64,000 nt of DNA, taken from assembly GCF_031729055.1 (NCBI RefSeq), contig NZ_JAVMIP010000004.1, positions 124,001 through 188,000 on the forward strand. Reading direction: 5' to 3'. Below the pieces are notes generated by a model. That model was given only the letters and a program-made list of their open reading frames with translations, had not been told where the DNA came from and did no database searches. This stretch comes from Pseudocalidococcus azoricus BACA0444 (GTDB lineage: Bacteria > Cyanobacteriota > Cyanobacteriia > Thermosynechococcales > Thermosynechococcaceae). This document shows positions 36,931-45,918 of the stretch, piece by piece. The stretch's first letter is position 1. The number at the start of each line of letters is the position of its first letter. Both the position numbers and the translations under genes were made by a program.

Positions 36931-39336
36931 ATGTCTGCGTCTCTAGATTGGCAACGACTCCAAAAGGCCTTGGCCATCGAGGCGGATCGCGGCTTTGGAG
37001 ATATGGTCGGGCGGGAATATCGGTTTAGTGAATATCTCTACCTACAACTTTCAACTCCAGAACGCCCTGAATTACCAAAACCTTTATCAGAACGCTGGCA
37101 GCGAGCCGCGGAGAATTTTGCCACCTATCCTGAGTTATCCATTCCCCAACGCCGACACCTAGTCGCTGAAACCCGCCGCTTAATTTACCAGGCCCAGCAG
37201 TCTCTCAATCCACCCCCTGTTAAAATTCAACAAACAAAGGTCTTAAATCAAGGACTCAATACCCTCTCCGGCCTGAATAAATGGGGAGTTGAGCGGCTGC
37301 AAAAATTAGGATTATTAACGATTCGAGATTTATTGTTCTACTATCCCCGTGACCACATTGACTATGCCCGCCAAGTCCCCATTCGAGAGTTAGTCCCCGG
37401 AGAAACTGTCACCCTAGTCGGAACTGTCCGCCGTTGCCAAGTCTTTACCAGTCCCCGCAATCAGAAGCTAACCATCCTCGAAATCGTCATTCAGGATCGC
37501 ACTGGCCAACTCAAACTGAATCGCTTTTATGCCGGGACGCGGTTTACGAATCGGGGTTGGCAAGAACAACAAAAACGGCTTTATGCCCCGCAAACGATCA
37601 TTGCCGCCTCGGGCCTGGTGAAAGGGGGAAAATATGGCCTAACCTTGGAGGATCCAGATATTGAAGTCCTGGATCAGGCCGGGGGGAATATTGAATCCTT
37701 GACCATTGGGCGGATAGTTCCCGTGTATCCCTTGACCGAAGGCGTATCCCCAGACTTAATTCGCAAATCGGTGCAGTTAGCTCTACCTTACACAGAAGAA
37801 CTACCGGATCCGCTCCCCCTAGACTTGCGCCAGGCCCATGACTTAATTGATTTACCCACCGCATTAAAGCAAATTCACTTCCCCGATGATCACGAAACAT
37901 TGAGTTTGGCCCGGCGGCGATTGGTGTTTGATGAGTTTTTCTATTTGCAATTGGGGCTTTTACGGCGGCGGCAACAACAACAGGCGGCACAAAAAAGTAA
38001 TCCCCTTACACCCACCGGAGCCTTACTAGAGGAGTTTTATCAAGTCTTGCCGTTTCAGCTAACCCAGGCCCAGCAGCGGGTGGTTCAGGAAATTTTGCAG
38101 GATTTAGAGCAGCCGATCCCAATGAATCGTTTAGTCCAAGGGGATGTTGGTTCTGGGAAGACGGTGGTGGCGGTGATTGCCATGTTGGCGGCGATTCAGT
38201 CCGGGTATCAAACGGCCCTCATGGCTCCAACGGAAGTTTTGGCCGAACAGCATTATCAGAAGCTTTTGGCCTGGTTAACCCAACTCCATTTACCCGTGGA
38301 ACTCCTGACTGGATCCACGAAAGCGGCCAAACGTCGTCAAATTCATAGTCACCTCCAGACTGGGGAATTAACGGTCTTAGTGGGAACCCATGCCCTGATC
38401 CAAGATGCAGTAGAGTTTAATCGCCTGGGCCTGGTAGTGATTGATGAACAACATCGGTTTGGGGTGGAACAACGGGCAAAATTGCAGCAAAAAGGCGTAT
38501 TTCCCCATGTCCTGACCATGACCGCCACCCCAATTCCGCGCACCTTGGCCTTAACTTTGCATGGCGATTTAGATGTGAGTCAAATTGATGAACTTCCCCC
38601 CGGCCGGCAACCGATTCAAACCACCATTCTAGGTCGAGGCGAACGGCAACAGGCCTATGATTTAATTCGCCGAGAAGTGGCTCAGGGGCGGCAGGTTTAT
38701 GTGGTCTTACCCCTAGTCGAAGAATCAGAAAAACTCGACTTAAAATCCGCCATTGAAGAACATCAACACTTGCAAACCGTGTTTCCTAATTTCACTGTGG
38801 GATTACTGCATGGGAAAATGTCATCGGTAGAGAAAGAAGCGGCAATTAATGAATTTCGCGATGGACATACTCAACTTTTGGTTGCCACAACGGTGGTTGA
38901 AGTTGGTGTTGATGTTCCCAATGCTACTGTCATGCTAATTGAACATGCAGAACGGTTTGGCCTGTCGCAACTGCATCAACTCCGGGGGCGGGTGGGGCGG
39001 GGTTCCCATCAATCCTTTTGTTTACTCTTGAATAGCTCAAAATCCGATCCGGCCCGGCAACGCTTAAATGTTTTGTCTCAATCTCAAGATGGTTTCTTTA
39101 TTGCGGAAATGGATTTTAGACTCCGGGGGCCTGGGGAGGTGTTAGGTACGCGTCAGTCGGGATTGCCGGATTTTGCCTTGGCCAGCCTAGTGGAAGATCA
39201 AGATTGCTTAGAATTAGCTCGGACAGCGGCGGAATCCATCATCGCTAAGGATAAAACCCTCCAGGCCTGGCCGCTGTTGTTGGCAGAACTCGATACCCGA
39301 CACCGACAGTTACTAGGCGGCACAATTTTGACTTAG
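36931..39336 (+). CDS. recG: ATP-dependent DNA helicase RecG
   Basis: Branch-migration helicase that remodels stalled forks and Holliday junctions. About 801 residues from the ATG (MSASLDW). A cyanobacterial-type N-terminal extension of about 120 residues precedes the wedge domain (LQKLGLLTIRDLLFYYPRDHIDY). Motor motifs are QGDVGSGKTVVA, APTEVLAEQH, the DEQH box IDEQHRFGVEQR, TMTATPIPRTL, GLLHGKM and HQLRGRVGRG. The frame is intact despite surrounding mobile debris. A TTG four codons upstream is less likely as start. Confidence 0.95.
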   Translation: MSASLDWQRLQKALAIEADRGFGDMVGREYRFSEYLYLQLSTPERPELPKPLSERWQRAAENFATYPELSIPQRRHLVAETRRLIYQAQQSLNPPPVKIQQTKVLNQGLNTLSGLNKWGVERLQKLGLLTIRDLLFYYPRDHIDYARQVPIRELVPGETVTLVGTVRRCQVFTSPRNQKLTILEIVIQDRTGQLKLNRFYAGTRFTNRGWQEQQKRLYAPQTIIAASGLVKGGKYGLTLEDPDIEVLDQAGGNIESLTIGRIVPVYPLTEGVSPDLIRKSVQLALPYTEELPDPLPLDLRQAHDLIDLPTALKQIHFPDDHETLSLARRRLVFDEFFYLQLGLLRRRQQQQAAQKSNPLTPTGALLEEFYQVLPFQLTQAQQRVVQEILQDLEQPIPMNRLVQGDVGSGKTVVAVIAMLAAIQSGYQTALMAPTEVLAEQHYQKLLAWLTQLHLPVELLTGSTKAAKRRQIHSHLQTGELTVLVGTHALIQDAVEFNRLGLVVIDEQHRFGVEQRAKLQQKGVFPHVLTMTATPIPRTLALTLHGDLDVSQIDELPPGRQPIQTTILGRGERQQAYDLIRREVAQGRQVYVVLPLVEESEKLDLKSAIEEHQHLQTVFPNFTVGLLHGKMSSVEKEAAINEFRDGHTQLLVATTVVEVGVDVPNATVMLIEHAERFGLSQLHQLRGRVGRGSHQSFCLLLNSSKSDPARQRLNVLSQSQDGFFIAEMDFRLRGPGEVLGTRQSGLPDFALASLVEDQDCLELARTAAESIIAKDKTLQAWPLLLAELDTRHRQLLGGTILT

Positions 39337-39439
39337 TGAGGTCATCGGCTCAAGAGGAGTGAAAAACAATCAAGTGTAGGACAGAGTTTCTTCTCATACC
39401 GTTATCATGTCGCTGTAAGCCTTAGTAGAGTTTCGAGTT

Positions 39440-39655
39440 ATGCTGGCACATCGGATTGAGGCGATTATTACTCAGGATAAAACGCTAACCTTAGAAAACT
39501 TACCATTTCACACTGGCGAACAAGTTGAGGTTATAATCTTAGCCCGAACCCGAAGAGACTCTGGACAAAACCGCTATCCTCTGCGTGGAAACCCAATTCA
39601 ATACACTGATCCGACTGAACCTGTGGCACAAGGTGACTGGGAACTTACACAATGA
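39440..39655 (+). CDS. antitoxin of a VapBC-type pair
   Basis: A 71-residue protein beginning MLAHRIEAIITQDKTLTL and containing GEQVEVIILAR, the short beta-rich N-terminus of VapB-like cyanobacterial antitoxins. The C-terminal part has a PLRGNPIQYTDPTEPV toxin-binding-like segment. Its stop overlaps the ATG of a PIN-domain toxin by ATGA, the standard operon layout. The toxin is destroyed by a TnpB element, so this antitoxin is now orphaned. Confidence 0.75.
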   Translation: MLAHRIEAIITQDKTLTLENLPFHTGEQVEVIILARTRRDSGQNRYPLRGNPIQYTDPTEPVAQGDWELTQ

Positions 39656-39684
39656 TTGTACTTGATACTCACATTTGGACTTAC

Positions 39685-41048
39685 AATGAGCGTTTCTTGA
39701 AAGCCCCGTGTCTTTAGACCGGGGATGAAAAGGCTGACCTCTACGAACGAAGCAGAGCTTCTACGGCGACTTTAGTCGCAATTTGTTCTACTGTATTTAC
39801 GCCAGTAAATTCAGCGTAAGATGCTCGTACTAGAAGCCAAGTTATACGGAAAAGAGCCGCAGTTTCAAGCCTTAGATGGGGCAATTCGGACTGCGATTTT
39901 TGTGCGTAATTCTTGTCTTCGGTACTGGATGGACAACAAGGGAACCACTCGCAACGACCTGTATAAATACTGCAAGGTGTTGTCGGACAATCCAGAGTTT
40001 CCGTGGGCAAAGAAGCTCAATTCTCAAGCCCGACAAGCCTCAGCGGAGAGAGCCTGGTCTGCTATTGCAAGGTTCTTTGATAACTGCAAGAAACAAGTTC
40101 CCGGCAAGAAAGGCTACCCGAAATTTAAGAAGCAACAAACCCGTGCTTCAGTGGAGTACAAAGTCACTGGATGGAAGCTATCTAGTGACCGCAAGAGTAT
40201 TTGTTTCACTGACGGATTTGGGGCGGGTCAGTTCAAGCTCAAGGGAACCCGTGACTTGAATTTCTATCAGCTTGAGCAAATCAACCGAGTGCGAGTCGTA
40301 CGGCGGTCAGATGGCTACTATGCACAGTTTCTAGTTAATGTAAAGCGTGTGATTGACCGAGAACCGACCAAGAAAACGGTGGGTATTGATGTGGGTTTAG
40401 CCTATTTCTATACCGATTCTGATGGGAACACGGTTGAGAATCCGAGGTACTTGCGGAAGTCGGAAAAGCGGCTCAAACGGGCGCAACGCCGAGTCAGCAA
40501 GAAAGTCAAAGGTTCAAAAAACAGACGGAAAGCCATCAACCGTTTGGGACGAAAACACTTGAAAGTTCAACGCCAGCGTAAAGATTTTGCAGTTAAGGCT
40601 ACGAGATGCGTGGTGATGTCTAACGACTTCGTGGCGATGGAACACTTGCAAGTGCGGAACATGGTCAAGAATCGTCATCTCGCTAAATCCATCAGTGATG
40701 CGGCATGGGGCGAGTTTCGCCGATGGGTTGAGTATTTTGGTCAGGTGTTTGGCGTGGTCACGGTTGCTGTACCGCCTCAGTACACCAGTCAGGAATGCTC
40801 GAACTGCGGGGCGATGGGGTGAAAAAGTCATTGTCAACTCGGACGCACGTTTGTCCCAAATGTGGGCATATTCAAGACCGAGATGAAAACGCTGCCATCA
40901 ACATCTTGAAAAAAGGCTTGAGTACGGTAGGGCATACCGGAATTAACGCTTGGGGAGAGAACAACCTCTGTTTGGGTCAGGCAACTGGTTCAGATAAGTT
41001 GACTCGGTGAACCAAGAATCCCCGTCACTTTAGTGCGGGGAGTGTCAA
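39685..41048 (+). mobile_element. IS200/IS605-family element (tnpB-only, IS1341-like) inserted in vapC
   Basis: The left end follows TTAC (39681-39684) and the right end closes with TCAA (41045-41048), the cleavage signatures known for IS608-like elements. Near the left end is a hairpin with stem CCCCG/CGGGG, inner stem GTCT/AGAC, TT loop and bulged T. Near the right end is the same layout with inner stem CACT/AGTG. A further perfect hairpin GCGACTTTAGTCGC lies at 39766-39779. No tnpA. The region from the tnpB 3' end to the right boundary is where an omega RNA would be expected. Confidence 0.85.
39821..41010 (+). pseudogene. tnpB: tnpB, RNA-guided nuclease of the element, frameshifted
   Basis: The first 330 codons give an intact TnpB N-terminal and RuvC region with Asp in VGIDVGLAYF and Glu in FVAMEHLQVRNM. 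The frame then stops in the zinc-finger (CSNCGAMG). A second frame continues with KSLSTRTHVCPKCGHI and the last RuvC Asp in DRDENAAINIL. The break is at a GGGG run near 40814 and is explained by two extra bases or one missing. All catalytic residues exist but in two frames, so full-length TnpB would need frameshifting or is lost. Confidence 0.85.
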
Positions 41049-41145
41049 GTGGATGCATGGGGATAAAAAGCTGACTGGTAAATATAATGAGTACATTCGA
41101 GAACAAGAAGTACATGGCTTGGGAATCAGTGCAATTTCTTGTTAG

Positions 41146-41526
41146 GACGTTTTTTATGGCGTTGACCTAATTACAAGTGTTGGTGGACGATAAGTGTTGG
41201 CGGTGGGGAGCGTGAAGATGTCTACTTCCCCTAGTAACTTACGGCCAAGCCCTTAGGCAAGTTACAATTCATTGCCATATATGCCATATATAGCAGTCCG
41301 TCTTCATTTGTGAGAATGACTGATCATCAGAAGCCTTGGTAAAGAATCCCCCCTCGTTAAACCTAGGATAAAACCAAAACTTTGCAGGGATAGATAATTC
41401 TGGGTTATTCTCACGAATCATTACTGTTTACCATGACAATTTTAAATTTATAAAAATAAAGTAATCACTTTTTAGCAAATTTAGTCTTTCACTATAAAAC
41501 TCACTTTCAATGAAGACTAAGATGAC
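41146..41526. other. intergenic region downstream of the vapC remnant
   Basis: About 380 bp. It holds a degraded continuation of the toxin frame, a short direct repeat GCCATATAT twice around 41275-41292, and AT-rich sequence before the channel gene's end. No gene recognised. Confidence 0.5.
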
Positions 41527-42951
41527 CTAAACCGGCAAACGCGGGGCTTGGCGGGCAATCACAATTAAATAGTCGCTGGCCTGGAGGAGATGTTCTGGTG
41601 GTGGATTTATCAGGGTTTGCTTCCCTTTGATACCATTGAGGGTTTCAACGGCAATCAAGAGGGCATCATAGCGAAATTTCAGATATTCATGGGCTTGCCA
41701 AAAAGTCGCTTGCATTAAGTCCTTGGGCACATTCAGACGATAAATTTGATTCCCAACTTGTACCGTTAATAGCTCAGAAATCACATTCATGCCCCCCAAG
41801 TTGCGAACTGCGCTACTAATTAAATGCCCAGTCATTTCATCGGCAACGACAATATCTTCAACACCAGCAATTTGCAGTTGAACATTATTGTTACGGTCAA
41901 GCAGTTGGGCACAGGTGTAGATGCCAGGTTTGAGTTTTTCAATCGTTAAGGCAGCCAGAACGGTGCGGGCATCTCGATCCTGATCACTGCGGGGTAAAGA
42001 AAAATCGGCCAGCAGAATGGCTCGCGAGGCGTGATGTATCTCTACTTTTTCTAGAACATCAATTCTGGTGTAATCGCCACTATAGAAAAAAATATGGTTT
42101 TGATTGATATGTCGCAACTCCAGTTCTGGAAGTTCAGAGAGTTCGGCAACAATCACAATCGGACAAAGATACATATCAGGATCGGACTGGAGTTCTTGGA
42201 GCACCAAAGGTAAACTGCGATTCCAGCCACAAATAATAATATGCTCCCTGAGTTCGTCTAAATCCATACTTTTCAGTCCCACTCCTGATTGAAAACGTCT
42301 GACAATGACCGCAGAAACAATCCCCGTAAAAACTGCAAAGAGAGTTAAGCCCCCTAAAATTACAATAACTGTCACAAACCGCCCAGCCCTGGTTCGTGCA
42401 TCCCCCCCAATCGGTTCCGCTGAAATGAGTGAAAAAAAGCTCCACCACAACGAGTCCTCAATGGAGGCAAAATCTTGATTCTTCTGGCCTTCTAGCATAA
42501 AGATCGCCAGGCCCCCCGCCACAATAATTAGAGCCGTTAACAGGAGCGCGGTAATCTGCAAACGGTAAGTTGCTGCAGCCCAAGGGGAAAATTGATTCAG
42601 ATTGCGGTTAATTAGGGTAGCGGCCCGCGGCAAGCGTAAAAGGGGCAGCAGTTGCCAGAGGCCCAGGCCTGGGGGAATTGGTAAAATTGCGATTAAGTCT
42701 AACCAGTAATGGCGGAAAAAGCGTTGTTTCTTGCGGGCGATGAGGTAGCGCGTCACCAGTTCAGCAATAAATGTCAGGCGAATAACTAGCTCAAGAATCA
42801 CAAACGGGGCCATGGGCTGACCTTGCCTGCTAATCACGACTTGATAAACGACCAAGATAGCTGTGATTAAAATTAAAGCCACCAAAGCCAATTCAGTCCG
42901 GGGGGCGTGGATGAGTCGGTCTAAGCGAGCCAAGAGTGATTTCGATACCAT
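41527..42951 (-). CDS. six-helix cation channel with C-terminal RCK/TrkA-N domain and non-canonical filter
   Basis: About 474 residues from the ATG (MVSKSLLARLD); a GTG two codons earlier is possible. An ion-transport domain with six hydrophobic segments covers residues 20-225, with positively charged helix LLRLPRAATLINRNL. The pore loop reads SLWWSFFSLISAEPIGGDA, lacking the TVGYG of potassium channels. A Rossmann RCK domain follows (EHIIICGWNRSLPLVLQEL, then ILLADFSLPRSDQDRDART) with an additional TrkA-C-like end. Resembles cyanobacterial putative potassium or calcium-gated channels; ion selectivity cannot be predicted from this filter. Confidence 0.82.
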   Translation of the reverse strand: MVSKSLLARLDRLIHAPRTELALVALILITAILVVYQVVISRQGQPMAPFVILELVIRLTFIAELVTRYLIARKKQRFFRHYWLDLIAILPIPPGLGLWQLLPLLRLPRAATLINRNLNQFSPWAAATYRLQITALLLTALIIVAGGLAIFMLEGQKNQDFASIEDSLWWSFFSLISAEPIGGDARTRAGRFVTVIVILGGLTLFAVFTGIVSAVIVRRFQSGVGLKSMDLDELREHIIICGWNRSLPLVLQELQSDPDMYLCPIVIVAELSELPELELRHINQNHIFFYSGDYTRIDVLEKVEIHHASRAILLADFSLPRSDQDRDARTVLAALTIEKLKPGIYTCAQLLDRNNNVQLQIAGVEDIVVADEMTGHLISSAVRNLGGMNVISELLTVQVGNQIYRLNVPKDLMQATFWQAHEYLKFRYDALLIAVETLNGIKGKQTLINPPPEHLLQASDYLIVIARQAPRLPV

Positions 42952-42987
42952 TGACACCTGAACATTCCCCCCAAGCCATCGCGTTCT

Positions 42988-43337
42988 TCAGACTAAATTA
43001 AGGATTGAAACACCTTGAAAAGGATTTAAAACTAAAAGGTCTTGATCTCCTGTGACTAAATATTTTGCTCGACCATTGACAGCTAACTCCAGGTATTTAT
43101 TATCTTTAATATCTCGACCTACATAGGTTGTAAATTGATCCTCTAAAATCAGTTCAACCGTTTGTGAGAGGTCTAAAAGAAAGGTTTGGCGTTCCTCAGT
43201 TGTAATGTAGCGATTAAATTTGGACGAGATAATACGGTTTCCAATTCAAGCCATGTAGCTGGGGAAACAAGTATAACTCCTTGATTCTGTGCCTTTTTAA
43301 GAGCTAATGAGAAAAATACCTGATCAAGTTGAGACAT
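42988..43337 (-). pseudogene. PIN-domain toxin (COG1569-like), frameshifted and 5'-truncated
   Basis: The minus strand reads MSQLDQVFFSLALKKAQNQG, VILVSPATWLELETVLSRP, then shifts frame at about 43213 to KFNRYITTEERQTFLLDL, CRD-like GRDIKDNKYLELAVNG, and LVTGDQDLLVLNPFQGVSIL with a stop. This matches the putative PIN toxin family ending in DxKDNkfLELA and GDxDLL. A one-base deletion in an A/T run explains the shift. The first strand with the catalytic Asp is absent. Not a functional gene. Confidence 0.75.
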
Positions 43338-43673
43338 CAAACATCCAAAAGTCCGAGCCGTATTTCCTATGCATCGCAGCTTACCTAGTTCATGTTCTAC
43401 CTATGGGTTAATCTTTCTGGAAAATGATATTCAACCCAAGATTTACAGGGTATTCTCGAATCCTAGGACTGGATAGAGCTAACCTGAGAATCATCTGTTG
43501 GACGCGAATTCGCGTCGTTTTCTGGGTTTAAAATAGCCGATGTCAGAGAATAGCCTAATAATTATTCTAAAATTATTTATTTGCAAACATTTCGGGATGT
43601 GAAGCCCTGCCCCAATTCATTGCCAAGCCCCATTGCCCCTTGAGATACTAAGAAGTCGTGCCAGGACTATCCT
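43338..43673. other. intergenic region with a perfect palindrome
   Basis: 336 bp upstream of the GH57 gene. Contains the 16-bp palindrome GACGCGAATTCGCGTC at 43501-43516 followed by GTTTTC, and AT-rich sequence at 43550-43590. No gene recognised; presumably the GH57 promoter. Confidence 0.5.
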
Positions 43674-45908
43674 GTGAGTCACCCGCTCTACGTTGCCTTT
43701 ATTTGGCATCAACACCAACCCCTCTACAAAAGCCGGATTAGTGGGCGTTACCTCTTGCCTTGGGTCAGACTCCATGGAACTAAAGATTACCTAGATCTGA
43801 TTCTGATTCTCTCCCGTTATCCGAAGTTGCATCAAACGGTTAATTTAGTGCCGTCTTTGATTCTGCAAATTCAGGATTATGTGGCTGGAACGGCTTTAGA
43901 CCCCTACTTGACCGCCGCCCTTACCCCAGAGGAAAATCTGAGCGAACAGCAACGCTGGTTTATCATTGAGCATTTTTTTGATGCCCACCAGCGGACAATG
44001 ATTACCCCCCATCCCCGCTATGATGAACTCTATCAACAACGGCAAACGAATGGCCCGGTTTGGTGTTGGGAGCATTGGACTCCTCAGGATTACAGTGACT
44101 TATTAGCGTGGCATAATCTGGCCTGGATTGACCCCCTGTTTTGGGATGAGCCAGAAATTGCCCAGTGGTTTGCCCAAGGTCAGCACTTCAGCCTCAGTGA
44201 TCGCCAACGGATTATTGCGAAACAACGGCAAATCTTGAGCGAGATCATCCCCCAACACAAAAAAATGCAATTGGCGGGGCAGATTGAAATTACTACAACT
44301 CCCTACACCCATCCAATTTTGCCCCTTTTAGCGGATACCCAGGCCGGTCGGGTTGCCGTGCCCCAAATGGCCTTACCCCAGGCCCGGTTTCAATATCCCG
44401 AAGATGTCCGGCGGCATTTAAGTCGGGCCGTCCATTTCTATAAACAAACCTTTGACTGTAAACCTCGTGGCCTCTGGCCCTCTGAGCAATCCGTTAGTCC
44501 GGCAATTTTACCCATGGTGGCTGAACATGGCTTTAATTGGCTCTGTTCCGATGAAGCGGTCTTGGGTTGGACAAAACATCACTTTTTCCATCGGGATGAA
44601 GCCGGAAATGTGATTGCCCCGGAGGTTCTCTATCAGCCCTATCGCCTCGAAACCGAGTCCGGTGACTTAGCCATTGTCTTTCGGGATCATCGCCTCTCGG
44701 ATTTGATTGGCTTCACTTATAGTTCGATGGAGCCGGATGTGGCTGCCCAGGATTTAATTAAACATCTAGATGCCATTGCCACCAAACTGAAGGCAAATCA
44801 AGGGGATGATGGCACAACCTTAGAGCAACCTTGGCTAGTGACGATTGCCTTGGACGGGGAAAATTGTTGGGAGTTCTATCGGGAAGATGGCTTACCCTTT
44901 TTAGAGGCCCTTTATTCCCGGCTCAATGCCCGCCAAGACATTAAATTAGTCACCGTCAGTGAATACCTGAACCAATTTTCCCCCCGTGAAACCATTCCTG
45001 TCCAGGCCCTCCACAGTGGTTCTTGGATTGATGGCAACTTTACCACCTGGATTGGGGAGCCGATTAAAAACAAGGCCTGGAATCTCCTCAAAGCCGCCCG
45101 TGATACCTTGGCCCAGCACCCAGAAGCCACCGAAAAAACTAACCCTGGGGCCTGGGAAGCCCTCTATGCTGCTGAAGGTTCCGACTGGTTTTGGTGGTTT
45201 GGGGAAGGTCATTCCTCAAATCAGGATGCCATGTTTGACCAACTGTTTCGGGAGCATTTAGCCGCCCTTTACCAGGCCCTCGATGAACCCATTCCTGATA
45301 TTCTCCGCCATCCCCTGGAGCAACATACCCCCACTGCCGACTATCCGCCCCAAGGTTTTATCCATCCCGTGATTGATGGGTATGGCAATGAGCAGGATTG
45401 GAACCATGCCGGCCGAATTAGTGTCGGGGGCGCGCGTGGGACTATGCACCGGAGTGGCCCCGTGCAACGACTTTGGTATGGGGTGGATCACCTGAATTTT
45501 TATCTTCGCTTTGATCTCCAAGCCGGACAAACCTTGGGAGCGGGGGACTGCCAAGAACTGCATTTCCTCTGGTTTTATCCCCACCAAACCATGCACAACA
45601 GCCCCATTCCCTTGGCAGATTTACCGAACCAGGCTCCCCTCAATTATCTTTTCCACCATCATGTTTGCTTGAATTTAGGGACTGGCAAAACTATTTTTCA
45701 AGAAGCCATGCCCAATTCCCAATGGCAATCCCAGGCCCATAGCATTACCTATGCCCTGGAAAGCTGCTTAGAGGTGGCTGTCCCCTGGCAAAATCTCCCC
45801 AACATTCATCCCGATTGGCAGTTACAGTTGGTGGTTCTCCTTGCAAATCAGGGAACTTATCGCGAATATTTTCCAGAGCATCACCTAATTCCCTTGACCG
45901 TACCTTAA
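43674..45908 (+). CDS. glycoside hydrolase family 57 protein with C-terminal carbohydrate-binding-like domain
   Basis: A 744-residue GH57 enzyme, GTG start. The N-terminal strand is VAFIWHQHQPLY. A probable catalytic Glu is in GLWPSEQSVSP and a probable catalytic Asp is in IALDGENCWEFY, by family position. Residues from about 560 to the end form a beta-rich domain (HPVIDGYGNEQDWNHAGRIS, then LYFRFDL-like and LEVAVPWQNL), similar to modules in bacterial amylopullulanases. Acts on alpha-glucans, probably glycogen or maltodextrins. Monocistronic. Confidence 0.9.
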   Translation: MSHPLYVAFIWHQHQPLYKSRISGRYLLPWVRLHGTKDYLDLILILSRYPKLHQTVNLVPSLILQIQDYVAGTALDPYLTAALTPEENLSEQQRWFIIEHFFDAHQRTMITPHPRYDELYQQRQTNGPVWCWEHWTPQDYSDLLAWHNLAWIDPLFWDEPEIAQWFAQGQHFSLSDRQRIIAKQRQILSEIIPQHKKMQLAGQIEITTTPYTHPILPLLADTQAGRVAVPQMALPQARFQYPEDVRRHLSRAVHFYKQTFDCKPRGLWPSEQSVSPAILPMVAEHGFNWLCSDEAVLGWTKHHFFHRDEAGNVIAPEVLYQPYRLETESGDLAIVFRDHRLSDLIGFTYSSMEPDVAAQDLIKHLDAIATKLKANQGDDGTTLEQPWLVTIALDGENCWEFYREDGLPFLEALYSRLNARQDIKLVTVSEYLNQFSPRETIPVQALHSGSWIDGNFTTWIGEPIKNKAWNLLKAARDTLAQHPEATEKTNPGAWEALYAAEGSDWFWWFGEGHSSNQDAMFDQLFREHLAALYQALDEPIPDILRHPLEQHTPTADYPPQGFIHPVIDGYGNEQDWNHAGRISVGGARGTMHRSGPVQRLWYGVDHLNFYLRFDLQAGQTLGAGDCQELHFLWFYPHQTMHNSPIPLADLPNQAPLNYLFHHHVCLNLGTGKTIFQEAMPNSQWQSQAHSITYALESCLEVAVPWQNLPNIHPDWQLQLVVLLANQGTYREYFPEHHLIPLTVP

Positions 45909-45918
45909 GCTCACCGAT

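Larger units (their letters stand above)
39652..41145 (+). pseudogene. vapC (PIN toxin) interrupted by an IS200/IS605-type element
   Basis: The 5' piece (39652-39684) encodes MIVLDTHIWT, the catalytic start of VapC. After the element, 41050-41145 encodes WMHGDKKLTGKYNEYIREQE and VHGLGISAISC then a TAG where Trp would be expected. The two pieces together match the first third of VapC. Rejoining them leaves the frame one base off and the rest of the gene is not recognisable, so the gene is dead. Confidence 0.8.

Noticed and set aside
36707..36946. 79-residue plus-strand ORF before recG
   Set aside because: Overlaps the antisense toxin-tail reading frame and the recG start; no recognisable domain.
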